Source: Pseudomonas sp. NBRC 111124
Lineage (GTDB): Bacteria > Pseudomonadota > Gammaproteobacteria > Pseudomonadales > Pseudomonadaceae
DNA: 64,000 bases
Direction of reading: 5' to 3'
Assembly: GCF_001320245.1 (NCBI RefSeq)
Contig: NZ_BCBA01000039.1
Coordinates: 1 to 64,000 of the forward strand
Positions 1 to 8,366 of this stretch are shown piece by piece. Made by a program: the position numbers and the translations under genes. The notes beneath the pieces were generated by a model. The model was not told the DNA's origin and did not search any database. It worked only from the letters and a program-made list of their open reading frames with translations. Position 1 is the first letter of the stretch; each line of letters starts with the position of its first letter.

Positions 1-56
1 GGGCGGCGCTCGATCTCACAGGCGCTGAAATTGCCACGGCGAACAACCTGCCAGCG

Positions 57-938
57 TTACTCCCGCAAGCACTTCAGCGCCTCCAGCACAAACCCCGTCG
101 CCCGCTCCACCTCTCCCTCTCGGCAGGCAATCCCCAACTGCCGCCACAACCCCGGCCGCAGCGGCCGGCGGGCAATCCGCCGGTCCAGTTCGGCGGCCTC
201 GCCTTCCTGCGGCAGCAAGGTCGCGCCATAGCCGGCGCCTACCAGGCTCTTGATCGCATCGTTGTAGTTCAGCTCGATGCGTGGCTCGGGATACAAGCCT
301 GCCGCTGCAAACCACTCACCGGTCACGCGGGACAACTGGGTACTGCTGTCATTGAGGATCAACGCGCGCTGCCCCAGCCACGCCGGGGTGACCTTGGCCG
401 GTGGTTGCCACTCGGCCGGCACATACGCGAGGATCGGGTCACGCCGCCAGGGCGTGACCCTGATGCCCTTGCCGGCCACCTGCGGCAGCGCCACCAGGCC
501 GATATCCAGGGAGCCTTCGCGCAAACGTGCCAGGGAAGCCCGGGAGGTCAGCACCTGAACCTGCACATCGATGCCCGGATGCGCCACCCGCAGGTGCTCC
601 AGGGCCTTGGGCAGCAGATGGACAATGGCACCGGTGGAGGCGCCCAGGCGCACCCGCCCGGTCAGGCCTTCGACCTGGCGGCGCACTTCGTCCAGGGCCA
701 GGTCGGCATCGGCCAGCAGGCGCCTGGCGCGAGCCAGCAAGGTCTCGCCAATGGCCGTGGGGCGTACCTGGTTGCGGTTGCGGGTCAGCAGCGGCGCGCC
801 GACCCGCGCCTCCAGCTCGGCCACGTGCAGGCTGATGGTGGGCGGTGCCAGGTTGAGCTGGCGAGCGGCTTCGGCAAAGGAGCCCAGGTCAGTGATCACC
901 ACCAGCGTACGGAGGCGGTCGAGGCTGATTTCGCGCAT
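57..938 (-). CDS. LysR-family transcriptional regulator
   Basis: A 293-residue LysR regulator: an N-terminal winged helix-turn-helix (about residues 1-60, with the typical FAEAARQLNLAPPTISLHVAELE helix pair split over residues 20-43) followed by a two-lobed effector-binding domain. The ATG at 938 is preferred over the ATG at 959 because AAGGAT lies 8 nt before it and the protein then begins MREISLDRLRTL, as LysR proteins usually do. It is divergent from argC, with about 115 bp between them, so it may control argC; that is inference. The effector is unknown. Confidence 0.9.
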   Translation of the reverse strand: MREISLDRLRTLVVITDLGSFAEAARQLNLAPPTISLHVAELEARVGAPLLTRNRNQVRPTAIGETLLARARRLLADADLALDEVRRQVEGLTGRVRLGASTGAIVHLLPKALEHLRVAHPGIDVQVQVLTSRASLARLREGSLDIGLVALPQVAGKGIRVTPWRRDPILAYVPAEWQPPAKVTPAWLGQRALILNDSSTQLSRVTGEWFAAAGLYPEPRIELNYNDAIKSLVGAGYGATLLPQEGEAAELDRRIARRPLRPGLWRQLGIACREGEVERATGFVLEALKCLRE

Positions 939-1052
939 GGGTGGCGATCCTTGATTCATGAAAACTGAACGTCAGCATCATGATATTCAAATTTTCTTTG
1001 GCAAGGCCACAAGCGAGCATAGGCCATCCCCTCCCGTGACCGGACCCCGACC

Positions 1053-1988
1053 ATGCACACCCCAGTTGTTTTCATCGACGGTGACCAAGGCACCACCGGC
1101 CTGCAGATCCACGCCCGTCTGCAAGGCCGCAATGACCTGCGCCTGCTGACCCTGCCGCACGCCGAGCGCAAGGACCCACAACGCCGCAGCGATGCCATCA
1201 ACAGCGCTGACATCGCCTTGCTCTGCCTGCCCGACGACGCCGCCCGCGATGCCGTGGCAGCCATTGAAAACCCGACCGTGCGGGTGATTGACGCCAGCTC
1301 CGCGCATCGCACCACGCCAGGCTGGGTCTACGGCCTGCCGGAGCTGGACGGCCAGCAAGCCGAACGCATCGCCCAGGCCAAGCGGGTCAGCAACCCTGGC
1401 TGCTACCCGACCGGCGCCATCGCGCTGCTGCGTCCGCTGGTCAAGGCAGGCCTGCTACCGACCGACTACCCACTGAGCATCCACGCCATCTCCGGTTACT
1501 CCGGCGGTGGTCGCGCGGCGGTCGAGCGGCACGAGACGCCGGGTGCCGAACACACCCCAACCTTGCAACTGTATGGCCTGGAACTGGCGCACAAGCACGT
1601 GCCGGAAATCCAGCTGCACGCCGGCCTGTCCGCACGGCCGATGTTCCTGCCGGGTTACGCGGCCTATCGCCAGGGCATCGTCCTGAGCATCCCACTGCAG
1701 TTGCGCCTGCTGCCGGGTCAGCCCCGCGCCGAGCAGTTGCAGGCTTGCCTGGAGCAGCACTACCAGGGCGCCCGCCATGTGCAGGTGATGCCCCTGCACC
1801 AGCAGGGCCCGGCCACCCCGCTCGACCCCGAGGCGCTGAATGACAGCAACGACCTGCGCCTGGCGCTGTACGCCAACCCCGAGCATGGCCAGGTGGTGCT
1901 GACGGCGGTATTCGACAACCTCGGCAAAGGCGCCTCGGGCGCGGCGGTGCAGAACCTCGACCTGATGCTTGCCGCGATGCGCGGCTAA
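1053..1988 (+). CDS. argC: N-acetyl-gamma-glutamyl-phosphate reductase, short (type 2) form
   Basis: Reduces N-acetylglutamyl-5-phosphate to the semialdehyde with NADPH, the third step of arginine synthesis, in the cytoplasm. The 311-residue protein starts with a Rossmann motif (IDGDQGTTGLQI, residues 8-19) and carries the catalytic cysteine in NPGCYPTG (Cys117), followed by the conserved SGYSGGGR segment near residue 150. The length fits the type 2 subfamily; type 1 ArgC is nearer 345 residues. It stands alone with no other arg gene, divergent from a LysR gene. It could be a second copy beside a housekeeping argC elsewhere, but the window cannot show this. Confidence 0.93.
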   Translation: MHTPVVFIDGDQGTTGLQIHARLQGRNDLRLLTLPHAERKDPQRRSDAINSADIALLCLPDDAARDAVAAIENPTVRVIDASSAHRTTPGWVYGLPELDGQQAERIAQAKRVSNPGCYPTGAIALLRPLVKAGLLPTDYPLSIHAISGYSGGGRAAVERHETPGAEHTPTLQLYGLELAHKHVPEIQLHAGLSARPMFLPGYAAYRQGIVLSIPLQLRLLPGQPRAEQLQACLEQHYQGARHVQVMPLHQQGPATPLDPEALNDSNDLRLALYANPEHGQVVLTAVFDNLGKGASGAAVQNLDLMLAAMRG

Positions 1989-2005
1989 AAAGGGTTTAGA
2001 CTGTG

Positions 2006-2032
2006 CACCCCGCGCCAGCCCGGCGCGGGGTG
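2006..2032 (+). terminator. Perfect 11-bp stem hairpin after argC
   Basis: CACCCCGCGCC (2006-2016) and its exact complement GGCGCGGGGTG (2022-2032) enclose a 5-nt loop, 17 nt after the argC stop. No T run follows, so termination is plausible but not certain. The hairpin lies in the leader of the next gene and could instead act on it. Confidence 0.45.
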
Positions 2033-2061
2033 AGCCAACCGCAGCCGGAGCCCGTCCACCG

Positions 2062-2748
2062 ATGTTCATCCTGAGCCGCCTCGACAGCGTGCCGCCCGAG
2101 TCCTTCCAGAACCAGATCCGCGAGCTGGTGATTCATAACGTTGGCGAACTGAGCAGTGTCGCCATTCGTGCCGAGAACCCGCTGTATCCGCTGTACCAGT
2201 ACGGTGTCGGCATGGAGGTGCACCAGTACCTGCAAGCCATGGACGGCACCCGCGGCCTGGCCGTGCAGCTGACCCTGGCCCTGGATGCCGACGCACCGGA
2301 CCAGTTGCTCGGTTTTGCCCTGAGCTTGCCGGCCCAGGACAACCCCCAGGCCTGTGCCCTGGCGTTTCTTGCCGTGTTGCCCAGCCAGCGCCGCCAGGGC
2401 ATTGCCCGCGCCCTGTTGGGTGACGTGCGGGCGCGCCATGCCAGCGTCGAGCTCAATGCCTTTGCCCATCAGGTGCCGTGGTTCGAAAACATGGGCATGC
2501 AGGTGGTGGCCGCCAGCGGGCCGCAGGTGTTGATGAGCAGCACTGGCCAGGCCAGTGGTGCGTTGATCGGTCGGCTGGACATTGCACCGATCTACCAGAC
2601 CGCCGAGGTGCTGCAGATTCACACTTACCTGCTCAATCAGCAGGGTGAAGAGGCCATGCTCGATGCCGAGCAACAGCGCGATGAGTGGCTGGATGAGTTG
2701 ACCGCCCAGGCGAACGCCTGCGTGCGGGAGCGCAAGTCGGTGCACTGA
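2062..2748 (+). CDS. GNAT-family N-acetyltransferase
   Basis: A 228-residue protein whose middle has the GNAT acetyl-CoA pyrophosphate loop, QRRQGIARALL (about residues 109-119), after a beta-strand ACALAFLAVLP. The C-terminal half (FENMGMQVV, then residues 170-228) has no motif I recognise. The ATG at 2062 is chosen over an open upstream extension to 1969 that would run back into argC; GGAG sits at 2047-2050. The substrate is unknown. It follows argC in the same direction with an intervening hairpin, so cotranscription is uncertain. Confidence 0.8.
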   Translation: MFILSRLDSVPPESFQNQIRELVIHNVGELSSVAIRAENPLYPLYQYGVGMEVHQYLQAMDGTRGLAVQLTLALDADAPDQLLGFALSLPAQDNPQACALAFLAVLPSQRRQGIARALLGDVRARHASVELNAFAHQVPWFENMGMQVVAASGPQVLMSSTGQASGALIGRLDIAPIYQTAEVLQIHTYLLNQQGEEAMLDAEQQRDEWLDELTAQANACVRERKSVH

Positions 2749-2754
2749 TCTGAC

Positions 2755-2786
2755 GGCCTCTTCGCGGGTAAACCCGCGAAGAGGCC
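2755..2786. repeat. REP-type palindrome between convergent genes
   Basis: Perfect 14-bp arms (2755-2768 and 2773-2786) with a TAAA loop; the arm reads GGCCTCTTCGCGGG. The same core recurs at 8250, 8319, 22475, 31216 and 63299. It lies between the stops of two convergent genes and probably also works as a bidirectional terminator. Confidence 0.8.
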
Positions 2787-2797
2787 AAACTGGCCGT

Positions 2798-3553
2798 TCA
2801 GGCATGCACCCAGCGCCGATGCAGCCCACGGGCCAGGGCATCGAGCATGAACCCCAGCACGCCGATCAGCAGCACCATCGCCATCAGCTCCGAGTAAGCC
2901 AGGCGGTCGCGGGTATCGAGAATGAAGTAGCCCAACCCCGCACTCACCCCGAGCATTTCGCACGGCACCAGCACGATCCACAGGATGCCGATGGCCAGGC
3001 GCACCCCGGTCAACACATGGCCAATCACCCCGGGGATGATCACCTTGCACAAGGTTTCCCAGCGCGTGGCACTCAGGCTGCGGCTCAGCTGCAGCCAGCG
3101 TGGGTCAAGCTGGCGCACGCCTGCGGCGGTGTTGAGCAGGATCGGCCACAAGGCGGCGAAAGCCAGCAGGAAGTAGATCGGCTGGTCACCCACGCCCATC
3201 AGCATCACCACCACCGGCATCCACGACAGTGGCGAGATCATCCGCAAGAACTGGAACGCCGGCGTGGTCGCCGCCTCCAGGTGCCGGTAGCTGCCCACCA
3301 GCAAACCCAGTGGCACGCCGATCAGCAGCGCCAGCAGCAAGCCAACCAGAATGCGCTTGAGGCTGACCCAGATATGCCCATAGACCTCACCCTGGCCGAG
3401 CAGCTCGACCAGGCTGGCCAGGGTCGCCTGGGGCGAGAAGCGCGCCGACAGGCCATCGGCCTCGCCGAACAGCCGCACACCCGCCCACCACAGCAACAGC
3501 AACCCCAGCAGGCCGGCCAGACCCAGGCCGGCATGTACGACGTGCTTGCGCAT
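2798..3553 (-). CDS. ABC transporter permease, SsuC/TauC/NrtB type
   Basis: A 251-residue inner-membrane permease of the BPD_transp_1 family with six predicted hydrophobic segments (for example LAGLLGLLLLWWAGV near residue 15 and LLLALLIGVPLGLLVG near 75). The cytoplasmic EAA-type loop is at about residues 158-185 (SATRWETLCKVIIPGVI). It is the last gene of the leftward operon, and its ATG overlaps the stop of the binding-protein gene (TGATG at 3551-3555). With the adjacent ATPase and binding protein it forms a complete importer; the substrate class is inferred only from family. Confidence 0.88.
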   Translation of the reverse strand: MRKHVVHAGLGLAGLLGLLLLWWAGVRLFGEADGLSARFSPQATLASLVELLGQGEVYGHIWVSLKRILVGLLLALLIGVPLGLLVGSYRHLEAATTPAFQFLRMISPLSWMPVVVMLMGVGDQPIYFLLAFAALWPILLNTAAGVRQLDPRWLQLSRSLSATRWETLCKVIIPGVIGHVLTGVRLAIGILWIVLVPCEMLGVSAGLGYFILDTRDRLAYSELMAMVLLIGVLGFMLDALARGLHRRWVHA

Positions 3554-4758
3554 CAGACCGCGAACTCCTCGCTACGCTGGAAGTTCTCGGCAATGCCGAA
3601 CACCGAAGGGCCACCAACGGCGGCAATGGCGTTGCGCACGAAGCGGTCGTCGACCAGGTCGCGAGCGGTCTGCGCCGGGTCCAGGCCGGCGAGGAAATCG
3701 CTCTGGCCTTCGATCAGGGTGCGCTTCAGGCGCTTGACCAGTTCCTCGGTGTAACTCGGGTACGGGTAAGGCTGGAAGTCGATGCGCTTTTCGTCCCACT
3801 GCTGATGCTGGATCGCACCACTGGCAATGTAACTGGCGCGGTCTTCGGCGGCCGGCGCCAGCACCTTGGCAAGCACCGCCGGCTCATGCGGGGTGTACTT
3901 GTTGGGGCCCGCCTTGGACAGCAGCGCCGCCGCTTCGGCGCGGTGGTCACGGGTCCACTGCTGGGCCTTGACGATGGCGTTGACCACCTTCTGCGACCAC
4001 TCCGGGCGGTTGTTCAGATCGTGTTCGTGCATGAACACCACGCAGCAGGCGTGGTTGCGCCAGACATCGCCGGTGAAGCGCTGCACGCGGCCGACCTTGA
4101 GGTTCTCGGCCAGGGCGTTGAACGGTTCGGCGACGATGTAGCCGGCGATGCGCTTGCTGGCCAGGGCTGGCGGCATGTCCGACGGCGGCAGCACCAGCAG
4201 GTTGACTTCGTTGGCCGCCAGCGGGGCATTGGCTGGCTTTGACACCGGGGTCAGGCCGTTGTCGCCAAGCATCTGCTGCAGCACCACGTTGTGGATCGAG
4301 TACCAGAACGGGATGGCCACGGTCTTGCCGCCCAGCTGCTTCATGTCGGTGATGTCAGGCGCCACGGTCAGGCCCGAGCCGCCCACATGGTTCCAGGCCA
4401 CCACCTTGGCCGGCACCTTGCTGCCGTAACGCGCCCACACGGTCATCGGCGACAGCAGGTGAATGACATTGACCTGGCCAGAGATGAACGCTTCGATCAC
4501 CTGCGCCCAGCTGCGCAGCAATACCGGGCGCTCGGCCTTGATGCCTTCGGCCTCGAACAGGCCGTTGTTGTGCGCCACCAGCAGCGGCGTGGCGTCGGTG
4601 ATCGGCAAATAGCCGATGCGCACGGGCGCGTCGGGTTCAGCCGCGGCACGAGCCTGCAGGCTGGCCAGCAACGGTACGGCACCGGCGGCGGTGAGCATGG
4701 CGCTGAGCTTGAGGAAATCACGACGCGAAGTGGCGGAACAGCAGTCATCCATGCACAT
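3553..4758 (-). CDS. ABC transporter substrate-binding protein, NrtA/SsuA-like, Tat-exported
   Basis: A 401-residue periplasmic binding protein. The N-terminus has a twin-arginine signal (SRRDFLK near residues 11-17, then a hydrophobic stretch ending ASLQARA). The mature start, VRIGYLPITDATPLLVAHN, resembles NrtA/CmpA and the wider sulfonate/taurine-binding group (NMT1-like fold). The ATG at 4758 is preferred over the upstream extension to 4905 because GGAG lies 7 nt before it and the Tat signal follows at once; ATG 4752 is also possible. It overlaps the end of the ATPase gene. The ligand could be an organosulfur or nitrogen compound; sequence alone does not decide. Confidence 0.85.
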   Translation of the reverse strand: MCMDDCCSATSRRDFLKLSAMLTAAGAVPLLASLQARAAAEPDAPVRIGYLPITDATPLLVAHNNGLFEAEGIKAERPVLLRSWAQVIEAFISGQVNVIHLLSPMTVWARYGSKVPAKVVAWNHVGGSGLTVAPDITDMKQLGGKTVAIPFWYSIHNVVLQQMLGDNGLTPVSKPANAPLAANEVNLLVLPPSDMPPALASKRIAGYIVAEPFNALAENLKVGRVQRFTGDVWRNHACCVVFMHEHDLNNRPEWSQKVVNAIVKAQQWTRDHRAEAAALLSKAGPNKYTPHEPAVLAKVLAPAAEDRASYIASGAIQHQQWDEKRIDFQPYPYPSYTEELVKRLKRTLIEGQSDFLAGLDPAQTARDLVDDRFVRNAIAAVGGPSVFGIAENFQRSEEFAV

Positions 4759-5566
4759 GTGCAGGCTCCGAAGGCAACGAGGTAGAGGAAGGTGCAGCGG
4801 TGCGGCTGGCCCGCCGAAGGGTCTTGAGGATTTCGATACGCAGCGCGCCCAGCTCTTCGACCCGCTGCGCGCGCGGTTGCGGCAGGTCGATGTGCCATTG
4901 GCCAAGGATGTGCGCCGGGTGGTTGCCCAGTAGCAGCACCCGGTCGGACAACAACAGGGCTTCGTCGATATCGTGGGTAATCAGTACGGCCGCCGTGTTA
5001 TGGGTGGCAATCAGTTGCAGCAGCAGTTGCTGCATGTCGGCACGGGTCACTTCGTCGAGCGCGCCGAACGGCTCGTCGAGCAGCAGTACCTCTGGCTGGC
5101 GCGCCAGGCAGCGGGCCAGCGCGGTGCGCTGGGCCATGCCGCCGGACAACTGCGCCGGATACTGGTTGCGCGCATGGGCCAGGCCCACCGCGCTGATGGC
5201 ATGGTCAATGCGCGCTCGGCGTTCGGCCGTGGCCAGCGTGGGCTGGCGGGCGAAATCCAGGCCGAAGGCGACGTTCTTTTCCAGGTTCAGCCAAGGCAGC
5301 AGGCTTGGGTCCTGAAACGCCACCGCCAGACGTGGATGCGGGCCTTGCAGCGGCTCGCCGTGCAGGGTCACGCTGCCACCGCGCGGCGGCTGCAGGCCGG
5401 CCAGCACCCGCAGCAGGCTGGACTTGCCGACGCCACTGGGGCCGAGGATGGTCACCACCTCCCCTGGCGCCAGTTGCAAGTCGAAGCGCGCCAGCACTTC
5501 CTGCCAGCCGCCCTCGCGCGGGTAGCCCAGGCTGATCTCGCGGGCTTCGAGCAACGCTTGGCTCAT
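4745..5566 (-). CDS. ABC transporter ATP-binding protein, SsuB/TauB/NrtD type
   Basis: A 273-residue nucleotide-binding subunit. Walker A is LGPSGVGKSS (residues 41-50), the Q-loop lies at AFQDPSLLPW (about 83-92), the ABC signature is LSGGMAQR (140-147), Walker B is LLLDEP (161-166), and the switch histidine is in LITHD (195-199). The 4-bp overlap with the flavoprotein gene upstream and the overlap with the binding-protein gene downstream indicate one translation-coupled transcript. It energises import through the permease encoded at 2798-3553. Confidence 0.92.
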   Translation of the reverse strand: MSQALLEAREISLGYPREGGWQEVLARFDLQLAPGEVVTILGPSGVGKSSLLRVLAGLQPPRGGSVTLHGEPLQGPHPRLAVAFQDPSLLPWLNLEKNVAFGLDFARQPTLATAERRARIDHAISAVGLAHARNQYPAQLSGGMAQRTALARCLARQPEVLLLDEPFGALDEVTRADMQQLLLQLIATHNTAAVLITHDIDEALLLSDRVLLLGNHPAHILGQWHIDLPQPRAQRVEELGALRIEILKTLRRASRTAAPSSTSLPSEPAHVHG

Positions 5567-6627
5567 GCGTTGGCGGCCTGGCGATGCAGCTCTGCGCGCA
5601 GTTGCACCAGGCTTGGGGTGACAATCGGCACAAACGCCGACTCGCGCCAGCGGCGGGCGAAACCGGCGCCGAACTCATCCAGGTACGCCTTGCCACCGCT
5701 GGCCTGTAGCTCCAGCTGCACCGCGTCGGCCGCACTTTCGGCAAGGGTGATGCGCAGCTTGAACAGCGCCGCTGGCTGGCCCTGGAAGCGCCCCTCGAGC
5801 AGGCCTTGCTTGAGCTCGGCCACGGTGTTTTCCAGGCGTTCCTTGAGCACCTGGCGGTGTTCTTCGAGGAACGACAGGCGCCCGTGCAGGTGATCGTGTA
5901 CTTCGTCCAGCGACCGCCGAGCCAGGCCGATGGCCATGCCGCACTGCAGGGCGAGAAACGCCGGGCGCACCTTGGGCAGGAATTCGCGGGCGTTTTCGTG
6001 CAGCAGCCAGTCGCGGCTCAACTCGACCTGGTGGAATGCCAGCGCCGCGGTATTGCTTGATTGCAGGCCCATCAGCTCCAGGTCGTCAGAGCGCTCCAGG
6101 CCTTGGCTGCCGGAAGGGATGGCCATCACGAAAGGCGAGCCGCCGGCGTCATCCTCGATGGCCGCTGCCACGACGAAGCCGCTCTTGCGCAGGTTGGTCA
6201 CCCAATGCAGGCGGCCTTCCAGGGTCCAGCCCGCCGCCTCGGGGCGGCCACGCACCTGCAGCGCCTCGATCCCGGAGAGGAACTTCATGGCATTGGACAA
6301 ACCGGTAGCACCGGCCAGCTCCCCGGTCAGCAAGCCCGGCAGCAGGCGCTCGCGCAGGGCCTGGTTGGGGCTTTGCAGCAGGTATTCGATGAACGCGCGC
6401 TGGCCCCAGCAGACAAACGCTGCGGCCAGTGAGCGGCTGGCGATGGCGGCGATGGCTTCGACCGCATGGGTGACCGCGCCACCGCTGCCGCCCAGTGCCG
6501 GGTCGACGCCGACGCGCAGCAGTTGCGATTCGGCGATGTGCGCCAGCACCTGTTGCGGGTCGCACTGGCCCTGGTCGATTGCCTCGGCATTGGCATCCAG
6601 CCATTGACGAAATGCAGAATCAAGCAT
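5563..6627 (-). CDS. Acyl-CoA dehydrogenase-fold flavoprotein (DszC/SfnB-like monooxygenase candidate)
   Basis: A 354-residue protein of acyl-CoA dehydrogenase fold: helical N-terminal domain, beta domain (VRGRPEAAGWTLEGRLHWVTN around residues 128-148), and C-terminal four-helix domain. The usual catalytic glutamate region and acyl-CoA context are not obvious. Linkage to a sulfonate-class ABC importer and an AhpD-fold protein is typical of the DszC/SfnB/flavin monooxygenase branch, which uses reduced flavin and oxygen to cleave organosulfur compounds. That role is inference. A clear AAGGAG site precedes the ATG. The gene overlaps the ATPase start by 4 bp. Confidence 0.75.
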   Translation of the reverse strand: MLDSAFRQWLDANAEAIDQGQCDPQQVLAHIAESQLLRVGVDPALGGSGGAVTHAVEAIAAIASRSLAAAFVCWGQRAFIEYLLQSPNQALRERLLPGLLTGELAGATGLSNAMKFLSGIEALQVRGRPEAAGWTLEGRLHWVTNLRKSGFVVAAAIEDDAGGSPFVMAIPSGSQGLERSDDLELMGLQSSNTAALAFHQVELSRDWLLHENAREFLPKVRPAFLALQCGMAIGLARRSLDEVHDHLHGRLSFLEEHRQVLKERLENTVAELKQGLLEGRFQGQPAALFKLRITLAESAADAVQLELQASGGKAYLDEFGAGFARRWRESAFVPIVTPSLVQLRAELHRQAANA

Positions 6628-6678
6628 GTCCCTACTCCTTTTGAAATCGCAGGCGCCACCAGCGCCAGGCGCAAGAGA

Positions 6679-7239
6679 TTACGCGGTTGGCTGCCAGCGG
6701 TACTTGCTCAGCTCGTCGTTGAGCGGCGTCTGGGCGAACACATTAGCAAAGTTGCACAGGGTTGCGAGGCTCACACCGAGAATCACTTCAAGGGCGTTGC
6801 CCTCGGTGAAACCGGCTGCGCGGAAGGCCTGGTAAGTGGCGTCACTGACATTACCGCGGGTAGCAATGACTTCACGGGCGAATTCGGCCAGGGTCTCAAA
6901 GCGGGCATCGGGCAGTTCACCACGGGCACGCAGGGCTTCGACCACCTCGGCGGGCAGCTTGGCCTTGTTCAGGGCCACGGCGGTGTGGCCGGCGACGCAG
7001 AAGTCGCAACCGTGTTGGGTGGCAGCGATCAATTGCACCACCTCACGCTCGGCCAGGGTCAGCTCGGCCTTGCCGTTCAGGGCCGAGACGGTAACGTAGG
7101 TTTCCAGCGCCGCCGGGGCATTGGCCAGCACGCCGAGCAGGTTGGGAATGAAACCGGAATTCTTCTGGGCGTTTTCGAGGAATGGACGGGCCGCTTCCGG
7201 GGCGCTCTGCAGAGTGTGTAGAGTAATGCGCGAGGTCAT
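6679..7239 (-). CDS. Carboxymuconolactone decarboxylase / AhpD-fold protein
   Basis: A 186-residue cytoplasmic protein with the AhpD-type redox motif: Glu66, then Cys78-x-x-Cys81 (GCDFC) and His85. This arrangement supports peroxidase or thiol-redox chemistry, as in alkylhydroperoxidase D, rather than lactone decarboxylation. It is the first gene of the leftward operon with the flavoprotein and ABC importer, and has AAGGAG before its ATG. It may remove peroxide leaked by the flavoprotein; that is inference. The AraC-type regulator is divergent, about 100 bp away. Confidence 0.88.
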   Translation of the reverse strand: MTSRITLHTLQSAPEAARPFLENAQKNSGFIPNLLGVLANAPAALETYVTVSALNGKAELTLAEREVVQLIAATQHGCDFCVAGHTAVALNKAKLPAEVVEALRARGELPDARFETLAEFAREVIATRGNVSDATYQAFRAAGFTEGNALEVILGVSLATLCNFANVFAQTPLNDELSKYRWQPTA

Positions 7240-7342
7240 GGAGTGGTCTCCTTTTGCTGTGTGTCGCTACAGTCTGTTGGTTATAAGAATTACCCTCCAT
7301 ATTCATCAGTCGCCTTTCCTTGCTCCTGAGTCTTTGCATTAG

Positions 7343-8248
7343 ATGATTTCATCCAGCCATCTTGTCGATTGGTTATTAGAGAGCCTCGAACTTGACGCCA
7401 GCCTGTTCCATGTCGGCCGCTACTGCGGCGGCTGGCATGCCAGCACCCAGGGCATGGGCCGCGCCAGTTTTCACCTGGTGGTGCAGGGGCATTGCTGGCT
7501 GCACATCGATGGCCAGGCCGAGGCCGTGCGGCTGGCGGCCGGCGATGCCGTGTTCCTGCTGCGTGACCTTGCCTATCGGCTGTCCAGCGACCAGGACCCG
7601 ATTGCCGCCTGCGCCCAGCCACGCCGGCAGATGCAGGCGCTGGATGCGACGGCGAGCGATGGCGTGGGCCTGGTCTGCGGGTTCTTCGACTTCCGTGCGG
7701 GGTTGTCGGCACTGATCGTCGAGGGGCTGGCCGACTGGATCGTGCTACGCGCCGACGAGCCGGCCGGGCATGCGGCGCGGGCGTTGTTCGGGCTGATTCT
7801 GGAGGAGTGCCAGGGCTCGCCGTCGCAAACGCTGCTGGAGCGCCTGACGCACTTGCTGTTCCTTTATGTGCTGCGCCAGCAGGTGCACGCTGGGCAATCG
7901 CTGGGTGGCCTGGTCGCGCTTGCCCGCCAGCCAGCGTTTGCCGGGTTGCTGGAGCAGTTGATCGAACAGCCTGGGCAGGCCTGGACGCTGGAAAGCATGG
8001 CGGCCTGTACCGGGCTATCGCGCTCGGCGTTCTTCAAGCGCTTCAATGAACTGGCTGGGCAGTCGCCGGGGCAGGTGCTGCTGGCGCTGCGCATGCGCCA
8101 TGCCTGCCGGTTGTTGCAGGCGGGCAATACCGTGGAGCAGGTGGGGGCACAGGCCGGCTACCAGTCGGTGGCGGCGTTCACGCGGGCGTTTGCCAAGGCC
8201 ATGGGGGTGCAGCCGGGGGCCTATCGTCGCCAGCACGAACAGCGCTGA
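7343..8248 (+). CDS. AraC-family transcriptional regulator with N-terminal cupin
   Basis: A 301-residue regulator. Residues about 1-180 form an AraC-type cupin sensor (GRASFHLVVQGHCWLHID, then DAVFLLRDLAYRL), and residues about 205-298 hold two helix-turn-helix motifs (SRSAFFKRFNELAGQSPGQ and GYQSVAAFTRAFAKAMGVQ split across 225-290). It is divergent from the AhpD-fold/flavoprotein/ABC operon and is the likely activator of it (inference from position). The Shine-Dalgarno before the ATG is weak, suggesting low expression. Confidence 0.9.
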   Translation: MISSSHLVDWLLESLELDASLFHVGRYCGGWHASTQGMGRASFHLVVQGHCWLHIDGQAEAVRLAAGDAVFLLRDLAYRLSSDQDPIAACAQPRRQMQALDATASDGVGLVCGFFDFRAGLSALIVEGLADWIVLRADEPAGHAARALFGLILEECQGSPSQTLLERLTHLLFLYVLRQQVHAGQSLGGLVALARQPAFAGLLEQLIEQPGQAWTLESMAACTGLSRSAFFKRFNELAGQSPGQVLLALRMRHACRLLQAGNTVEQVGAQAGYQSVAAFTRAFAKAMGVQPGAYRRQHEQR

Positions 8249-8249
8249 T

Positions 8250-8357
8250 CTGTGCCGGCCTCTTCGCGGGCTCGCCCGCTCCCACAGGGACCGCACAGTT
8301 CTGAACATTTGTGCAGTACCTGTGGGAGCGGGCAAGCCCGCGAAGAGGCCGGCACAG
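8250..8357. repeat. Inverted pair of REP elements (BIME-like)
   Basis: Two 39-bp arms, 8250-8288 and 8319-8357, are inverted copies of each other with one mismatch and a 30-bp spacer. Each arm also folds on itself around GCGGGC/GCCCGC. The pair lies between the stops of the convergent AraC and Rrf2 genes. Similar pairs occur at 25353-25431, 26944-27066 and 63299-63397. Confidence 0.85.
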
Positions 8358-8366
8358 GCGATAGAT

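Noticed and set aside
1..56. Possible gene end at the window edge
   Set aside because: Only 56 bases before the LysR stop; no frame can be supported.
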